From Echinometra lucunter (taxonomy: Eukaryota > Echinodermata > Echinoidea > Camarodonta > Echinometridae), in NCBI GenBank assembly GCA_029962745.1, contig CM057154.1, positions 17,721,337 through 17,785,336 of the forward strand: 64,000 nucleotides of DNA. Reading direction: 5' to 3'. Below the pieces are notes generated by a model. It had not been told where the DNA came from. It worked only from the letters and a program-made list of their open reading frames with translations, and searched no databases. Position numbers and translations under genes: made by a program. This document shows positions 23,201 through 33,014 of the stretch, piece by piece (the first letter of the stretch is position 1; each line of letters starts with the position of its first letter).

Positions 23201-25760
23201 CCCCCCACTTTCACGTGCACACGGTGGTATTCAAATGCCTACAGCATTTTCATTTTAAATACGATAAAAGAGCAATGTATATAAAATGCCTTGCTCAGGG
23301 GCATAAGTGCCGCGCCAGGAATCGAACCCTCGACTTTCGCGTCTCCAGTCAAGCGCCTTAAAACACTCGACCACAGCACCCCTAAAGATGATGTACAGGA
23401 CTCACTGAGACATCCCCCCCCCCCCCCCCCCCCCCCGGGCTCCACAGTACATCATGCATGTACATGTAAGACTGTGCTAAAAGGATACTAATAAGGGATG
23501 TCCTCATTGATGAATCGCTTCACTTCAGGAAGCTTATTCAAACGTCATCCAGTGCAGCTCTGAAAACAAAACAAAACAAACAAACAAAAATAAAGCACGA
23601 TACAAATGCATTCAGACATTCAGCTGATTTTGTGATTGCTTTAGGTACCAGTAACTTTCAAAAGACTACCAACTCTTAAGTCTCAAGGACCCATCAGCTT
23701 TTGTTTTAACCATTTATACGGTCTTACAGATTCCCTTTAGATGACATTTCTCAAATGAAGAATTTGTATGTACATCTATATTTATTTATTTACCTATCAA
23801 TTTACTTTTTTTTTGATTAGCCAGGGTAACCCTGTCAGTAATTAACACTGTCATACTAGGGTTCCTGCATATAAAGTACAAAGTTCATGCAAGTATTTAA
23901 CTCAACTCTCCCCAGCAATTATTTTCTGGAAGGTACTCAAATTTATTCAATACAATGATTAATAAGAATTTACTTCCATAACCTATCAAGAATTCCCACC
24001 ACCTTCATGACAGAAAACGATTACTATACCAAACTGGAAAAACCAACCACAAAATCACAAAACCCAACCAGACACTACATGCAATCAAAATCAGAGATCT
24101 TGAAAAAGAAACGAGCAGTACATGCATTAGAATTTCAGGCTATTGCAATAAAATAAAAGCTAAATCTTCTCTGCACTGTACTGACATCAGATCACACATG
24201 ATTATCAAGATTTGCCCTGTGACCTAGGGGGGTGGGAGGGGGGGGGGGAGGAGGGAGGGGATTACTCAATATACAAGTTTCAAATTTTATTGATTTAAAA
24301 CCATACATATTGGATTATTCTCAATTTTTCAGAGAATGCAACAAAATTTTTACAAAATACATGTGTGGTGGGTATGTGTCACAAAGATCCCCATTTTTAC
24401 ACTAAAATTTCTGTTCCAGTGTATATAGAGTACCGGCTCAGGTGTGCAGCCACTTAAAGGGAATTTGCTGATTATATTTATTAATCAAAGACTCACACAT
24501 AGTTCAGTACCATCAATGCATAGTCCAAATACCTGCTAATTGAATAGAGGGCAAACTTAAAATTATTGACCAATCTGTTCCAGTGTATATAGAGTACCGG
24601 CTCAGGTGTGCAGCTGCTTAAAGGGAATTTGCTGATTATATTTATTAATCAAAGACTCACACATCGTTCAGTACCATCAATGCATAGTCCAAATACCTGC
24701 TAATTGAATAGAGGGCAAACTTAAAATTATTGACCAATTACGTGGTCAGTAAGTGTCCATTTTTCATTTTTTCTTGTTGTGCTGCCCAACACAATGAGAT
24801 TGCACGCACAACGCTACGGGGCGCTTCTGTCTCTAAAAAGGAGGAGTGCCGACCCTACCATTATAATAAGAGGCCAATGATGACTGTTAAGACAGAAAAC
24901 TTCGGTCTAGATCTAGTTTTGCTGGTGTGGCCTTGCTCAGTTGCTGTGGACTTCTTCGCCTACTACCCTTGAATGTAGCATGGGGGGTTGGGGGTAATCC
25001 TGGGTTTTAGGGGTATAAATTATTTGCACTTGCATTCAATCGCTAACTTCAGCACACCACATACAACACAGACTGTCGTGCATGGACTATGGTTAGGATT
25101 AGGATTAAGATTAGGGTTAAGGTTAGGGTTAGGGTTGGGGTCAGTTGGGTTGTCAGGAAGAGGTTAGGGTTAGGGCTGGGGTCAGTTGGGTTGTCAGGAA
25201 GAGGTGTGCTGAAGTTAGCGATCGAATGGAAGTGCAGATAATTTATACCCCTAAAACCCAGGATTACCGGGTTGGGTGTCCGGACACGTAACAAAAATGA
25301 AGCCTTCTTTTTTGTCTTTGGATTAAACAAAAACTATGCATTGATTTGTGCTAATCGTCATCAATATTTGTTCGCTATAATATTGCCTAACAGTTTGTGC
25401 TAAAACATTTGAGAGATTTGCTTGTTAACTTTTTCAATTGGCAGTTTAAAATCGACTGTCCGGATATACAACCTGTCCGGACATCCAACAACTGGGTATA
25501 ATTGGGGCTTCCAAATTCAGACACTGGACAGCAGTATGCAGAGTGCATTTAACCTAATGCCATGGAATGCGTACGGCCACTATGGGCTGTTCTAATCTAC
25601 TTTTCGACTATTAATCAAAACCAAAAGGCAAAATTGGATCGAAAATTACCTCAACTCGGGCACTCATAACTTGTCCATTCCCCTCTGCAGTTGCGAAAAT
25701 GCCTGCAAGGAAACAAATTCCCAGGATTGCGGCCAAAAGCCGCTCTCGTTCTAGGCCCAT
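17094..25760 (-). CDS. SELENOM: Selenoprotein M (ER thioredoxin-fold selenoprotein), four coding exons
   Basis: Coding exons 25760-25650, 23559-23489, 20782-20704 and 17237-17094 (111, 71, 79 and 144 bp) join in phase into 134 residues plus a TAA stop. Seen: residues 1-25 form a signal peptide (hydrophobic core LLAAILGICFLAGIFA); ARVESCTGU follows, with Cys39 and Sec42 in a CxxU motif, Sec being TGA at 23547-23545; then RLNKLPEVKRF, EDIPYYHN, KPVPGANPDLLLLD, EELGFYKK and C-terminal KREL. Known: vertebrate SELENOM has ARVETCGGU, QDIPFYHN, PGADPELVLL and QELGFYRK in the same order over about 145 residues; it is an ER-lumenal thiol-disulfide oxidoreductase of the SELENOM/SELENOF family. Inferred: same fold, place and redox role. 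KREL resembles a KDEL retrieval signal but Arg at -3 is unusual. Introns are 2.1, 2.7 and 3.5 kb and full of transposons. A SECIS candidate lies at 14742-14660. Reading TGA as a stop would leave a meaningless 41-residue peptide, and conservation continues past it. Confidence 0.95.
17250..17990. repeat. Homopurine/homopyrimidine minisatellite (GAGGGAGAAGAGAGTGAAA)
   Basis: About 740 bp almost purely purine on plus, built of variants of GAGGGAGAAGAGAGTGAAA and GAGGAAGAAAGATAGTAA. On the SELENOM strand it is a giant pyrimidine tract that ends just before the exon 4 acceptor at 17238. Long Ser/Leu/Phe open frames across it are translations of the repeat. Confidence 0.95.
18933..20597. mobile_element. 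TIR element with a ~155-bp tandem core containing DR1-like sites (SELENOM intron 3)
   Basis: The ends are inverted: TGTCTCGCCCACC at 18933-18945 and GGTGGGCGAGACA at 20581-20593. Between them are about ten units of roughly 155 bp carrying CATGTGACC, ACCCAAGTTTG and CATAAGAGAGTCTTGCACG. Eight units contain a perfect TGACCTTTGACCT and one a near match. The array ends in a GGAC/GGACGAC microsatellite (20487-20549). No coding potential; a non-autonomous DNA element expanded by tandem repetition is inferred. Confidence 0.75.
20704..20782 (-). CDS. SELENOM: SELENOM exon 3
   Basis: Acceptor TTTAATCCAG, then 79 bp encoding (Y)HNVIFKPVPGANPDLLLLD and TEGNTVQ, ending CAG before a strong GTAAGT donor at 20703. 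The PGANPDLLLL stretch corresponds to PGADPELVLL of vertebrate SELENOM. Phases are 2 in and 0 out. Confidence 0.94.
20863..21435. mobile_element. Related TIR element with GCCTCCGCC ends and TGACCT repeats (SELENOM intron 2)
   Basis: The left end TTTATGCCTCCGCC (about 20867) is inverted in GGCGGAGGCATAAA (about 21421-21434). The core has 2-3 units with TGACCTTTGACCTTTGACCT, CAAGTTTGAAGTTGATCCG and a GGAC run near 21366-21383. It is organised like the element at 18933-20597 but has different terminal repeats. Confidence 0.7.
22509..22993. mobile_element. TTAA-flanked MITE, copy 2 (SELENOM intron 2)
   Basis: It is about 80% similar to 1608-2095 along its whole length. It starts TTAAAGGGTGTACCCAATG and ends, read inverted, TTAAAGTGATTACACAATG. 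TTAA target sites at both ends and short imperfect TIRs suggest a piggyBac-type non-autonomous element. The centre holds CCCAATGACGTCATTG, a CRE-like palindrome. Confidence 0.65.
23212..23392 (-). mobile_element. tRNA-derived SINE, copy in SELENOM intron 2
   Basis: On minus: GGTGCTGTGGTCGAGTG (A-box-like; its TGGTCGAGTG is at 23373-23364), AAGGCGCTTGA, GGGTTCGATTCC (B box, about 23331-23318), then a non-tRNA tail ending AACGTGTGCACGTG-like. The head resembles a Leu/Ser-type tRNA. Two sister copies lie at 28761-28937 and 45398-45553. Confidence 0.8.
23489..23559 (-). CDS. SELENOM: SELENOM exon 2, carries the selenocysteine TGA codon
   Basis: Acceptor TTTTCAG at 23560, then AGC TGC ACT GGA TGA CGT: Ser-Cys-Thr-Gly-Sec-Arg. 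TGA occupies 23547-23545. The exon goes on LNKLPEVKRFINEDIPY and ends in phase 2 at a GTATCC donor (23488). TA from this exon plus C from exon 3 make the Tyr of the conserved IPYYHN, which confirms the unusual donor. The 71-bp exon is invisible to a stop-to-stop ORF search. Confidence 0.94.
24411..24738. repeat. Tandem duplication, 2 x 164 bp (SELENOM intron 1)
   Basis: Two adjacent copies begin CTGTTCCAGTGTATATAGAG at 24411 and 24575 and are almost identical; only a few substitutions such as AGCCACT/AGCTGCT are seen. No coding signal. Confidence 0.9.
24776..24915. mobile_element. Solo terminal arm of the 2.9-4.5 kb foldback family
   Basis: TGAGATTGCACGCACAACGC, TTCTGTCTCTAAAAAGGAGG, AGTGCCGACCCTACCA and ACTTCGGTCTAG repeat, in order, the right arm at 4371-4485. 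Only one arm is present, so this is a remnant or a minimal copy. Confidence 0.7.
24985..25271. mobile_element. Foldback element with a telomere-like TTAGGG core (SELENOM intron 1)
   Basis: Arms 24985-25061 and 25201-25271 are inverted copies (GGTAATCCTGGGTTTTAGGG, GCTAACTTCAGCACACC). Between them, 25089-25200 holds degenerate GGTTAGGGTTAGGG and a doubled GGGGTCAGTTGGGTTGTCAG unit. It is more likely a MITE with a telomere-like minisatellite than a chromosome end. Confidence 0.75.
25650..25760 (-). CDS. SELENOM: SELENOM exon 1 (start codon, signal peptide)
   Basis: The ATG at 25760-25758 opens 37 codons encoding a basic N-terminus (MGLERER), a hydrophobic core (LLAAILGICFLAGIFA), then TAEGNGQVMSARVE. 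The exon ends GTTGAG followed by donor GTAATT at 25649, phase 0. The start is chosen because it is directly followed by a canonical signal peptide of the expected length, and CpG-rich DNA lies upstream. The following intron is 2090 bp. Confidence 0.93.
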
Positions 25761-25990
25761 GATGTTCACCAATGCACAACACACGGTGTACATATGACGT
25801 CGATGCGATAAATATGCAGCTATATCTAGAGCGACTTCAGCCCTAGCCCTGAGCTAGCTGAGCTGCCTGAGCTGCATGCATGCCTGGCCTGGCCCCCGGT
25901 GCGGGCGGCGCGGACGGCCGGGTGGGTCGATTGAGCGCCGCGCCGCACGCGTATTTTTTTTTTTCAGGTGAGTTCACAGCAGGCCAGGGG
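25761..25990 (-). promoter_or_regulatory. Likely SELENOM promoter and 5' UTR, CpG-rich
   Basis: Directly upstream of the SELENOM start, 25889-25952 is very rich in C+G and CpG (GGGCGGCGCGGACGGCCGGG) in otherwise AT-rich DNA. A TATA-like ATATTTATC lies about 50 bp before the ATG. No start site can be placed. Confidence 0.5.
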
Positions 25991-26768
25991 ATGATGACAC
26001 GTCAGATCTTGCGTCGGGGGCGTCTTTCTGTTCACTAATTCCAAACCAGCGCCAATCTGACAAAACCAAAAGATTTTTTAACAAGTCTTAATTGCCATGG
26101 TTTCCTTTAATCATGACATATAACTGGAAGTAAAGTATAATAAATATGGAAAAACAAGATAAGAAAAGAATTGTTTAGGGCCTATTGTTTTCATCATAGT
26201 CTGAGAAATCACTTCTGTCATACTGAAACTATATAAGGAAAAATGAATCTATAGGCCTTTATTTTCTTAGAAAAGTTGAATTCGTCTCTCAGCACAAAAA
26301 CTCAGGTTTTGCAATAATACGGAAACGGACAGATAAAACAACAAAACAACATGATATAGTTAATCACCAAATCAAGCATAGCCTATTTCGTAGTAGGAAA
26401 ACCTGAAGCCTCTGATGTTTCCCGGCCAGAGTCACAAATTTTACCTCTTCCCTATCTCGGATTTCATTATTACGGTTTTCATTATAACAACTGTTGGAAT
26501 TCCAAAGTTTAAAAAAAGATGTTTACGGGCAAGGAAAATTCTTAAAATTTATTCATTTCTTACCATATGCAAATTATATGGCCCTATACTTTCAAGCTTT
26601 TGATAATGAAAAAGAAAAAGAAGATAAAATTCACTTTCGAAAAAGGGAGCTGTTTGATATGATCAAGTTGATGGCTGCAGCTTCACAATACTGTATAATA
26701 TCGAGTGCCGTATTATGATGCCTTCCGTTGCTTTGATTTTTTTTTTGGTCACGGTGTGTGTCATTAAT
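25991..26768. other. AT-rich intergenic, nothing recognised
   Basis: Upstream of SELENOM. Chance frames only; no element ends recognised before the poly-G repeats that begin near 26770. Confidence 0.5.
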
Positions 26769-26956
26769 TTGGCGTAAATACCAGGGGGATATATCCCCCA
26801 TCCCCCCAACCACGGGGACTTTTTCGAGAGGGGGATGGCCAGGGGCGTAACAGGTACCTGTTATCGGGGGGGGGGGGGGCAGAGCCCAAAATTTCCCGGT
26901 AACTAGTCTATGTCTAGAATCTGTGGCGTAGCTACGACTGCATTTTAGGAGGACGG

Positions 26957-27462
26957 TAGTGCTCCACCGGCGTAAATCAAATTTGAGGAGTGGGGGATGA
27001 AAAACTTTTTAAATGTTTTTTTTCCCTCTCACACACATTTTGATATCTATTTTGCGAGCGAGCAGAAAATAACCACTTTTCCGGTTTTGAATCGCATTTT
27101 CGAATAGGAATTATTCTAAACTATGACGAAAGAGTGAAGCAAGCGAGCCAAAAATAACCACTTTTCTCAATTTCAATTGCATTTTCGGATGGAAATCCTA
27201 AAATTTTGACGAGCGAGCGAAGAGAGCGAGCCAAAAATAACCACTTTTTGGTTTTCAGTAGCATTTTCAAATAGAAATTCTAAAATGTGATGGTTGTTTA
27301 TGACAGATATTCAGAATTTTTACTAACTGATTAATTCAAATATATTTTCTTCCTTAAAAAGTGTGTCTGCATGGGGGGAAATTTGTACACACCATCCCCC
27401 CTCTCCGCCAAGTAGGGGTGATAGTTCCCCCCCCCCCCGGAATTTTCGCCAATGTAGTGCTC
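26957..27462. mobile_element. Nested hAT-type MITE (490 bp), 8-bp TSD
   Basis: Element 26965-27454: it starts CACCGGCGTAAATCAAATTTG and ends GGAATTTTCGCCAATG. TAGTGCTC flanks both ends exactly (26957-26964, 27455-27462). The inside holds GAGCGAGCCAAAAATAACCAC units. Confidence 0.85.
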
Positions 27463-27766
27463 CCTAGAGGGGAGGGTGCAGGGAAGCTCCGACGTTTCTT
27501 TGAATTGTTAGTTGTCGGTAATTAAGTCTATCTTCTGCGGCGTAACTAGGATTTCATTTTATGGAGATGGTACTAGTGCTCCCTAGGGGGAGGGTGCAGG
27601 AAGCTCCGACGTTTTTTCGCTGTTCCCGCTCTTCTTACGCTTTCTGCCTGTTATCGGGGGGGGGGGGGGGGGGAGGGGGCATACGCATAGCCAAAAATTT
27701 CCCGTAATTAAGTCTACTAAAGCTAGGATTTCATTTTAGGAGGACGATAGTGCAAAGCGCGCTCCC

Positions 27767-28716
27767 TAGGCATGCTGGGTGATGTTCATTATTCCGAAGG
27801 GTCGTTTTTCCGAAGGTTCGAATACTCCGAAGGTTCGTTATTCCGAAGGTTCGTTATTTCGAAAATGAAATAAGGTTCGTTATTCCGAAGGTTTGTTAGT
27901 CCGAAAATGAAATAAGGTTCGTTATTCCGAAGGTTCGTTAGTCTGAAAATGAATCAAGGTTCGTTAATCCGAAAATGAAATAAGGTTCGTTAGTCCGAAA
28001 ATGAAATAAGGTTCGTTAGTCCGAAACTGAAATAAGGTTCGTTAGTCCGAAAATAAAATAAGGTTCGTTATTCCGAAAATGAAATAAGGTTCGTTATTCC
28101 GAAAATGAAATAAACTTCTTAAGTAACAAATACCGTGTTTTAATGAAAAGATAATAGGATATTACGCAAAAAAATGTTGGTATAGTCTCAGCGGAGGATG
28201 ATACATGGCAATTTTTCGGCAGAGCATTATGTTGCATCAAAAAGTGGCATGGATTAAGAATGTTGATTTTGATTTTATCTGAGCTATTGCCGCCTGAGCG
28301 AATAGATTTAGAGTGTTGGGGGCTGTTTGTGGGTCATCCGTAGCTTACCTCCAAGCAAGAGGGTTTTTTTTTTTTTTTTTTTGGGGGGGGGGGTGTTTTA
28401 TTCTGGGTTTTTTTCGAAGGGGGGGGGGGTCATTATTTATTTTAACAGCTTCTGCTGCTAATAATAATGATAATAACGATAACGTTGATGATATTAGTAA
28501 TGATAACGATGATAAAACAAAAATATAAATATTAATAAGAATGATAATGATGGTAGTAATGGTGATAATATGAATCATGGTAAAAATGATAACAGCAATT
28601 ATAGTTATTGTTTTTTATTTCATTATCATTACCAAGTGGGATTTGAAGAGGTATTGCTTTCCAGTTCATTTCCCCGGAACAGCATGTGTGCGGGTGTGTG
28701 TGTTGTGTTTGCCGGG

Positions 28717-28760
<44 letters not shown>

Positions 28761-30063
28761 AGAGGTGTCGTACAGCGCTTGACTGTAGACGCGAAGGTCC
28801 GGGGTTCGAACCCCGGCACGGCACTTAAGCCCTTGAACAAGGCATTTTATCTACATTGCTGTTTTACCGTATTTCAAATAAAGTGATGTGCTATATGCAT
28901 ATTGATACCAACGTGTGCATGTTTTATTACAAAAAAACAAATGTGTGTGCTGAGGCGATGGGGTTAGGTTTGTACATAACCCCTGAAATCATTGTTTCGA
29001 TGCATGCCAATCTCACGTACGTACGCCCCTGCCCCATGGCATCCCCCATGTCTGAGGACTTGTCTACGCCACTGCTCTTGTCTTGCCCTCTTATAAGACA
29101 TTTAATGCAAAATAAGTGTGTATTCCCCCCCCCTCCCCCATTCCAAAAAGTTGGCTACGCTAGCTACGGATGGCTGTTTTGCCCCCCCTCCAAAAAAAAA
29201 AAAGAAAAAAAGAAAAGAAAAAGGGGGGATCGACGCCCCTGTTTGGGGTGTTAAACACTCATTCTATTCTGGTCCAAACAAGCCCCCTCCGGCCCCCGCA
29301 GAGCGACATTTTTAAGGTTTAAAAGTGGTAAACATCTAATCGAGAATGGATCTTCGAACATGGACAAAACAATGAAAAAATGCATGAACCCCCCCCCCCC
29401 CCCCCGACATCAACCGGACTGGCGAAGAGCGGTAAACATAACATCGATTCTTGCATGGATTCAGGATTGAAAATGAGCTAGTCCCATAAGCCTGTGATCA
29501 CCCCCTTGAAAGAATCCTGCGTATGTGTACGCCCCTGGTCACGATAGATCAGCCCCGCCCCCATAACAAATGAACAGAAAGGGTGATTTTCCCAACGCCC
29601 GGCCGTCCCACCCGGCTTTCCAGACTTCGCCATAGATTACTGTATTTTCGGACTAACGAACATTATTTCATTTTCGGAATAGCGAACCTTATTTCATTTT
29701 CGGATTAACAAACGTTATTTCATTTTCGGACTATCGAACCTTCGGAATAACGAACCTTATTTCATTTTCGGATAAACGAACCTTCGGAATAACGAACCTT
29801 ATTAACGAACCTTCGGAATAACGATCCTTATTTCAATTTCGGATTAACGAACTTTATTTCATTTTCGGACTAACGAACCTTCGGAGTAACGAACCTTCGG
29901 AATAACTCCACAAATGTTCGGATTAACGAACCCTTTTTCATTTTCGGACTAACGAACATCTAGGTATACACAATTTGCGTGTTTCGGAATAACCAACCTT
30001 CGGAATAAGAAACCTTCAGAATAACGAACCTTCGGAATAACGAGCTGTAACCGGCATGCTAGG
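27767..30063. mobile_element. Foldback element with inverted TTCGTTATTCCGAA arrays (2287 bp)
   Basis: Element 27772-30058. The ends CATGCTGGGT and, inverted, CATGCCGGTT match, and CTAGG flanks both sides (27767-27771, 30059-30063). Left array 27785-28112 repeats GGTTCGTTAGTCCGAAAATG about every 27 bp; right array 29645-30045 repeats the inverse. The centre holds a SINE, (GT)n at about 28708-28757 and poly-G/C runs. Confidence 0.8.
28761..28937 (+). mobile_element. tRNA-derived SINE
   Basis: GGTTCGAACCC (B box) at 28803-28813 follows CGCTTGACTGTAGACGCGAA. The tail has CCTTGAACAAGGCATTTTAT and ATTGATACCAACGTGTGCA and ends in an A-rich run, as in the copies at 23212-23392 and 45398-45553. The A box is degraded. 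It is not a functional tRNA gene: the tRNA body is incomplete. Confidence 0.8.
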
Positions 30064-30913
30064 GGAAGGGTGCAGGGATGATGATTTTCCCCTCTCGCGC
30101 GAAGCGCGGAAGCTCTGACGTTTCTTTGAATTATTGTTCGTTGACTGTTCCCGGTCTCTTACATTCTCTGCCTTTATCGGGAGGGGGGGGGGGGGGCAGC
30201 ACCGAAAATTTCCTGGACTATCTAAGTCTAGAAATAGAATATGCGGAGGTGAGCCCGCACCGCGAGTTGCTTGTTGCGAAGCCCTTAGCGGGTGGGGCCC
30301 AGGGTTCTGGCTTAGGGCCCCTGATGGGGGTCTACAGGGAAAGCCACTGCGGGGGTCCAGGGAGTGGAGCACCCGGAAACTCCGGGGTTTTGGTACTAAA
30401 TTTTCTCTCATTTCTTTTGTTTCCCTTTGCTTCCCCCCTCTTTCCCTCTTTTCCCTCTCTCTCTTCTTCTTTCTCCCCTTTTTCCTTTTCTTCTTTCCCG
30501 TTCTCCTTCTTCCTTCCCCTTCCTTCTTCTTTCTTTTCCTTTCTTCTTCTTCCTTTCTCTTTCTCCCTTCCTTTTTTCTTCCTTTCCCATCCCTTTCATT
30601 TTTTCCCGGTGTTTTGGTGGATTTTCCCGCTGAAATCTTTCGGGGGGGGGGCACTCTGCCCCCCTGCCCCCCGGCTGTTACGCCACTGGGTATGGCGTTA
30701 CAAAATATCCCCCACTTTTTAAGGAAGGAATGACATTTTCATTAATCAGATAGTAAATTTTTTGACACTCTGTCATAAACGACCATCACAATTATTTTAG
30801 AATAAAAAGGTTATTTGAAAATGCGACTGAAAACCAGAAAAGTGGTTATTTTTGGCTCGCTCGCTCCGCTAACTTGCAAAATAAAAATCAAAATGTGTGT
30901 AAGGGGGTCTGCG

Positions 30914-31395
30914 CGAGTGGGCATTGGCGTAAATCCCGGGGGGTGGGTGGGGAATATATCCCCCCACTTTTTAAGAAAGAAATGATATTTAAATCGATCT
31001 CTAAATATGATTTTTAACAATCTGTCGTAAACAACCATGATATTTAAGAATTTCTATTTGAAAATGCGATTGAAAACCAGAAAAGCGGTTATTTTTGGCT
31101 CGCTCGCTTCGCTCACTCGTCTTTTTTCGAATTTTCATTGGAAAATGCAATTGAAAACCAGAAAAGTGGTTATTTTGGGCTCGCTGGCTTCGCTCGCTCA
31201 TCATATTTTAGAATTTCTATTTGAAAATGCTTGCAAGATAAAAATTAAAATGTGTGTAAGGGGGGGGGGGGGTCTGTGCAGGTGAGTGACGGCGTGTGTT
31301 TATACTTATTAGTGTGAGTTCGACTGAAAAAAAATCGGCTAAAAAGTCGATCATCCCCCCACTCCTCAAAGGGGATTTACGCCGGTGCGAGTGGG
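30914..31395. mobile_element. hAT-type MITE (466 bp), 8-bp TSD
   Basis: Element 30922-31387: it starts CATTGGCGTAAATCCCGGGG and ends GGGGATTTACGCCGGTG. CGAGTGGG flanks both ends exactly. The inside repeats GAAAACCAGAAAAGYGGTTA and GGCTCGCTCGCTTCGCTCAC. It is the same family as 26965-27454 and 48424-48672. Confidence 0.88.
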
Positions 31396-31735
31396 TGAGG
31401 TCGTGTGTCTATACTTAAGTGTGAGTTCGACAGAAAAAATATCGCCAAAAAATGTCGCGATCATCCCCCCCCCCCTCCTCAAAGTGGATTTACATCGGTA
31501 GTGCGTGTGTGTGTGTTCGCTTTCTATTAGATATTTTTTAATGAATGTTGCTCAATGGAAGAACATGACCATTGTCATTTGATATCAGAATACAGGTTAA
31601 ATAAAAAACAAGATAGTCTAGCCTAGGCCTACTTGAAAATTATCTATTTGTAAATTCCGTGTACATTCAAATGAACTTATATGACCCTTGCACTCCGCTC
31701 CTGAATACTGTTCCCACAGCGTCCAAAAAACGACC
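31396..31735. other. Remnant of the GGCGTAAATCC family, then unassigned
   Basis: 31396-31500 repeats the right end of the family (CCTCAAAGTGGATTTACATCGG). It may be the right end of an outer copy whose left end is near 26769. After it comes TG-rich DNA with no gene. Confidence 0.4.
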
Positions 31736-32195
31736 CCGGGGGTCACTGCCATTACAAGGTGGACACCACTGCTTGTACACAACAACGCGTAAAAAGGTTT
31801 TTTTTTCTCTTTCTCATGGACGGGCGATGTACGCGCGTACAATGAAAAGGGTATATTGCAAAAATCAGGAAAAAGGGGTATACTTTTACAACAGCTGGAT
31901 TTGAAAATACTTGTTTAGGGTGGGGAAAACATGACAAAATACTTGTTTAGGGTATTCTGAGATCGAAGGATAATTACTTGTTTGACATGCATGCTCATCA
32001 TCTGTTTTGTTTTTGTGTTTATTTAATGTTTCATTTTGCTATTATGTTTTCTTACGTTTAAAATTGAGAATGATCCTTAATGTTTGGATTGAAATCAATA
32101 AATTTTGAATTTGAATTTGAATTTGTTTAGGGTCCATTTTGAAAGTCCATGTACGAGCATGGTGTCCACCTTGTAATGACAGTGCCCCCCCCCCT
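31736..32195. mobile_element. Element bounded by CATTACAAGGTGGACACCA inverted repeats
   Basis: 31743-31773 (TCACTGCCATTACAAGGTGG...) is inverted at 32157-32190 (TGGTGTCCACCTTGTAATGA). A retroposon 3' end sits inside, near 31975-32130, ending AATAAATTTTGAATTTGAATTTGAATTTG. Confidence 0.6.
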
Positions 32196-32269
32196 CCGGA
32201 AAACAAATTATCCCACTGAGGGGAATCAAGTCTTTTGCCTTCATTTGTAGTTTTTCCTTGTTTTCTTTG

Positions 32270-32945
32270 TCATTTTTTTCCCTTCAGTTATATTTCTCCA
32301 GTTCCATGATGTAAGTATACGGGGACCTTACTCTACAAGCTCAGCTTTTACTAGGTTCCCCTGCATTCATTTATACTGAATGTGTTTACTGGAAATCAGC
32401 TTCTGCATTCAAAATATTTTAATGTTATATTTGTATTATTTAATTTGATATCATTTTTTCTCAAATTATTATGATACACGTGTTTTTATATTATGGTATG
32501 GATACTTTTTGATGCAAATCGAACGTGGAAATAAATAAATCGAAATCAAATCAATTAAGAAACTTTGTTCCTGTCGCCGACAGATAAGCTGTTTTGATTA
32601 TGCTATTGATTTGTAACTTCTGCTTTGTTTTGCTTTTGTTAATATATCTATAATGACTGTGTTCGCTTATGACCGCATAAGTTTCAGGGGCTTGCACCTT
32701 ACAAGCTTTGCTTTAAAAAAATTATTTTTTTAGCTTGCCCCTCCGTTTTACTATATCTTTTTCTCAGTCTGGTCAACTTGATTTTGTTCAGTATCTCACT
32801 GGTTCTGTTCTTTCTTTTGTTATTTCCTCATATTACTTTTGTCTTAAAGAGATTACTGAATTCATATACAGTGTATTTGTCTTGTATATACTGTGAAACG
32901 GAAAAATAAATCAAATCAAATCAAATCAAAATCAAATAAAAATTT
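32270..32945 (+). mobile_element. Two LINE 3' UTR ends in tandem
   Basis: The first ends at about 32560 with GGAAATAAATAAATCGAAATC. The second ends at about 32935 with GGAAAAATAAATCAAATCAAATCAAATC. Each is preceded by a GC-rich hairpin (GGGGACCTTA...TAGGTTCCCC; AGGGGCTTGCACC...AGCTTGCCCCT), a recurrent form of non-LTR 3' ends. No ORF remains. Confidence 0.6.
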
Positions 32946-33014
32946 CTAGCTCTTTAACCATTGATGTAAGTGCAGATGCACACTGTAGATCTACACGCGG
33001 CCGCTTTTCAGTTT

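Larger units (their letters stand above)
26832..30696. mobile_element. Composite hAT-type element hosting other insertions
   Basis: Element 26840-30688: it starts CAGGGGCGTAACAGG and ends CGGCTGTTACGCCACTG. The flanks GGGATGGC (26832-26839) and GGTATGGC (30689-30696) match at 7 of 8. Its own sequence is interrupted by 26965-27454 and 27772-30058. A TTATCGGGGGG motif occurs three times (26865, 27653, 30177), so internal duplication is likely. It contains a purine/pyrimidine tract at 30419-30605. Confidence 0.75.

Noticed and set aside
25086..25200. Chromosome end suggested by TTAGGG repeats
   Set aside because: Degenerate, short, internal to a foldback, and followed by gene sequence.
28803..28813. 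tRNA gene suggested by a perfect GGTTCGAACCC
   Set aside because: No complete cloverleaf or acceptor stem; the A box is degraded, and the tail matches two other SINE copies.
30016..30733. Three overlapping 200-codon frames
   Set aside because: They lie on a purine/pyrimidine-biased, poly-G-bearing repeat and are open on both strands; no domain and no splice context.
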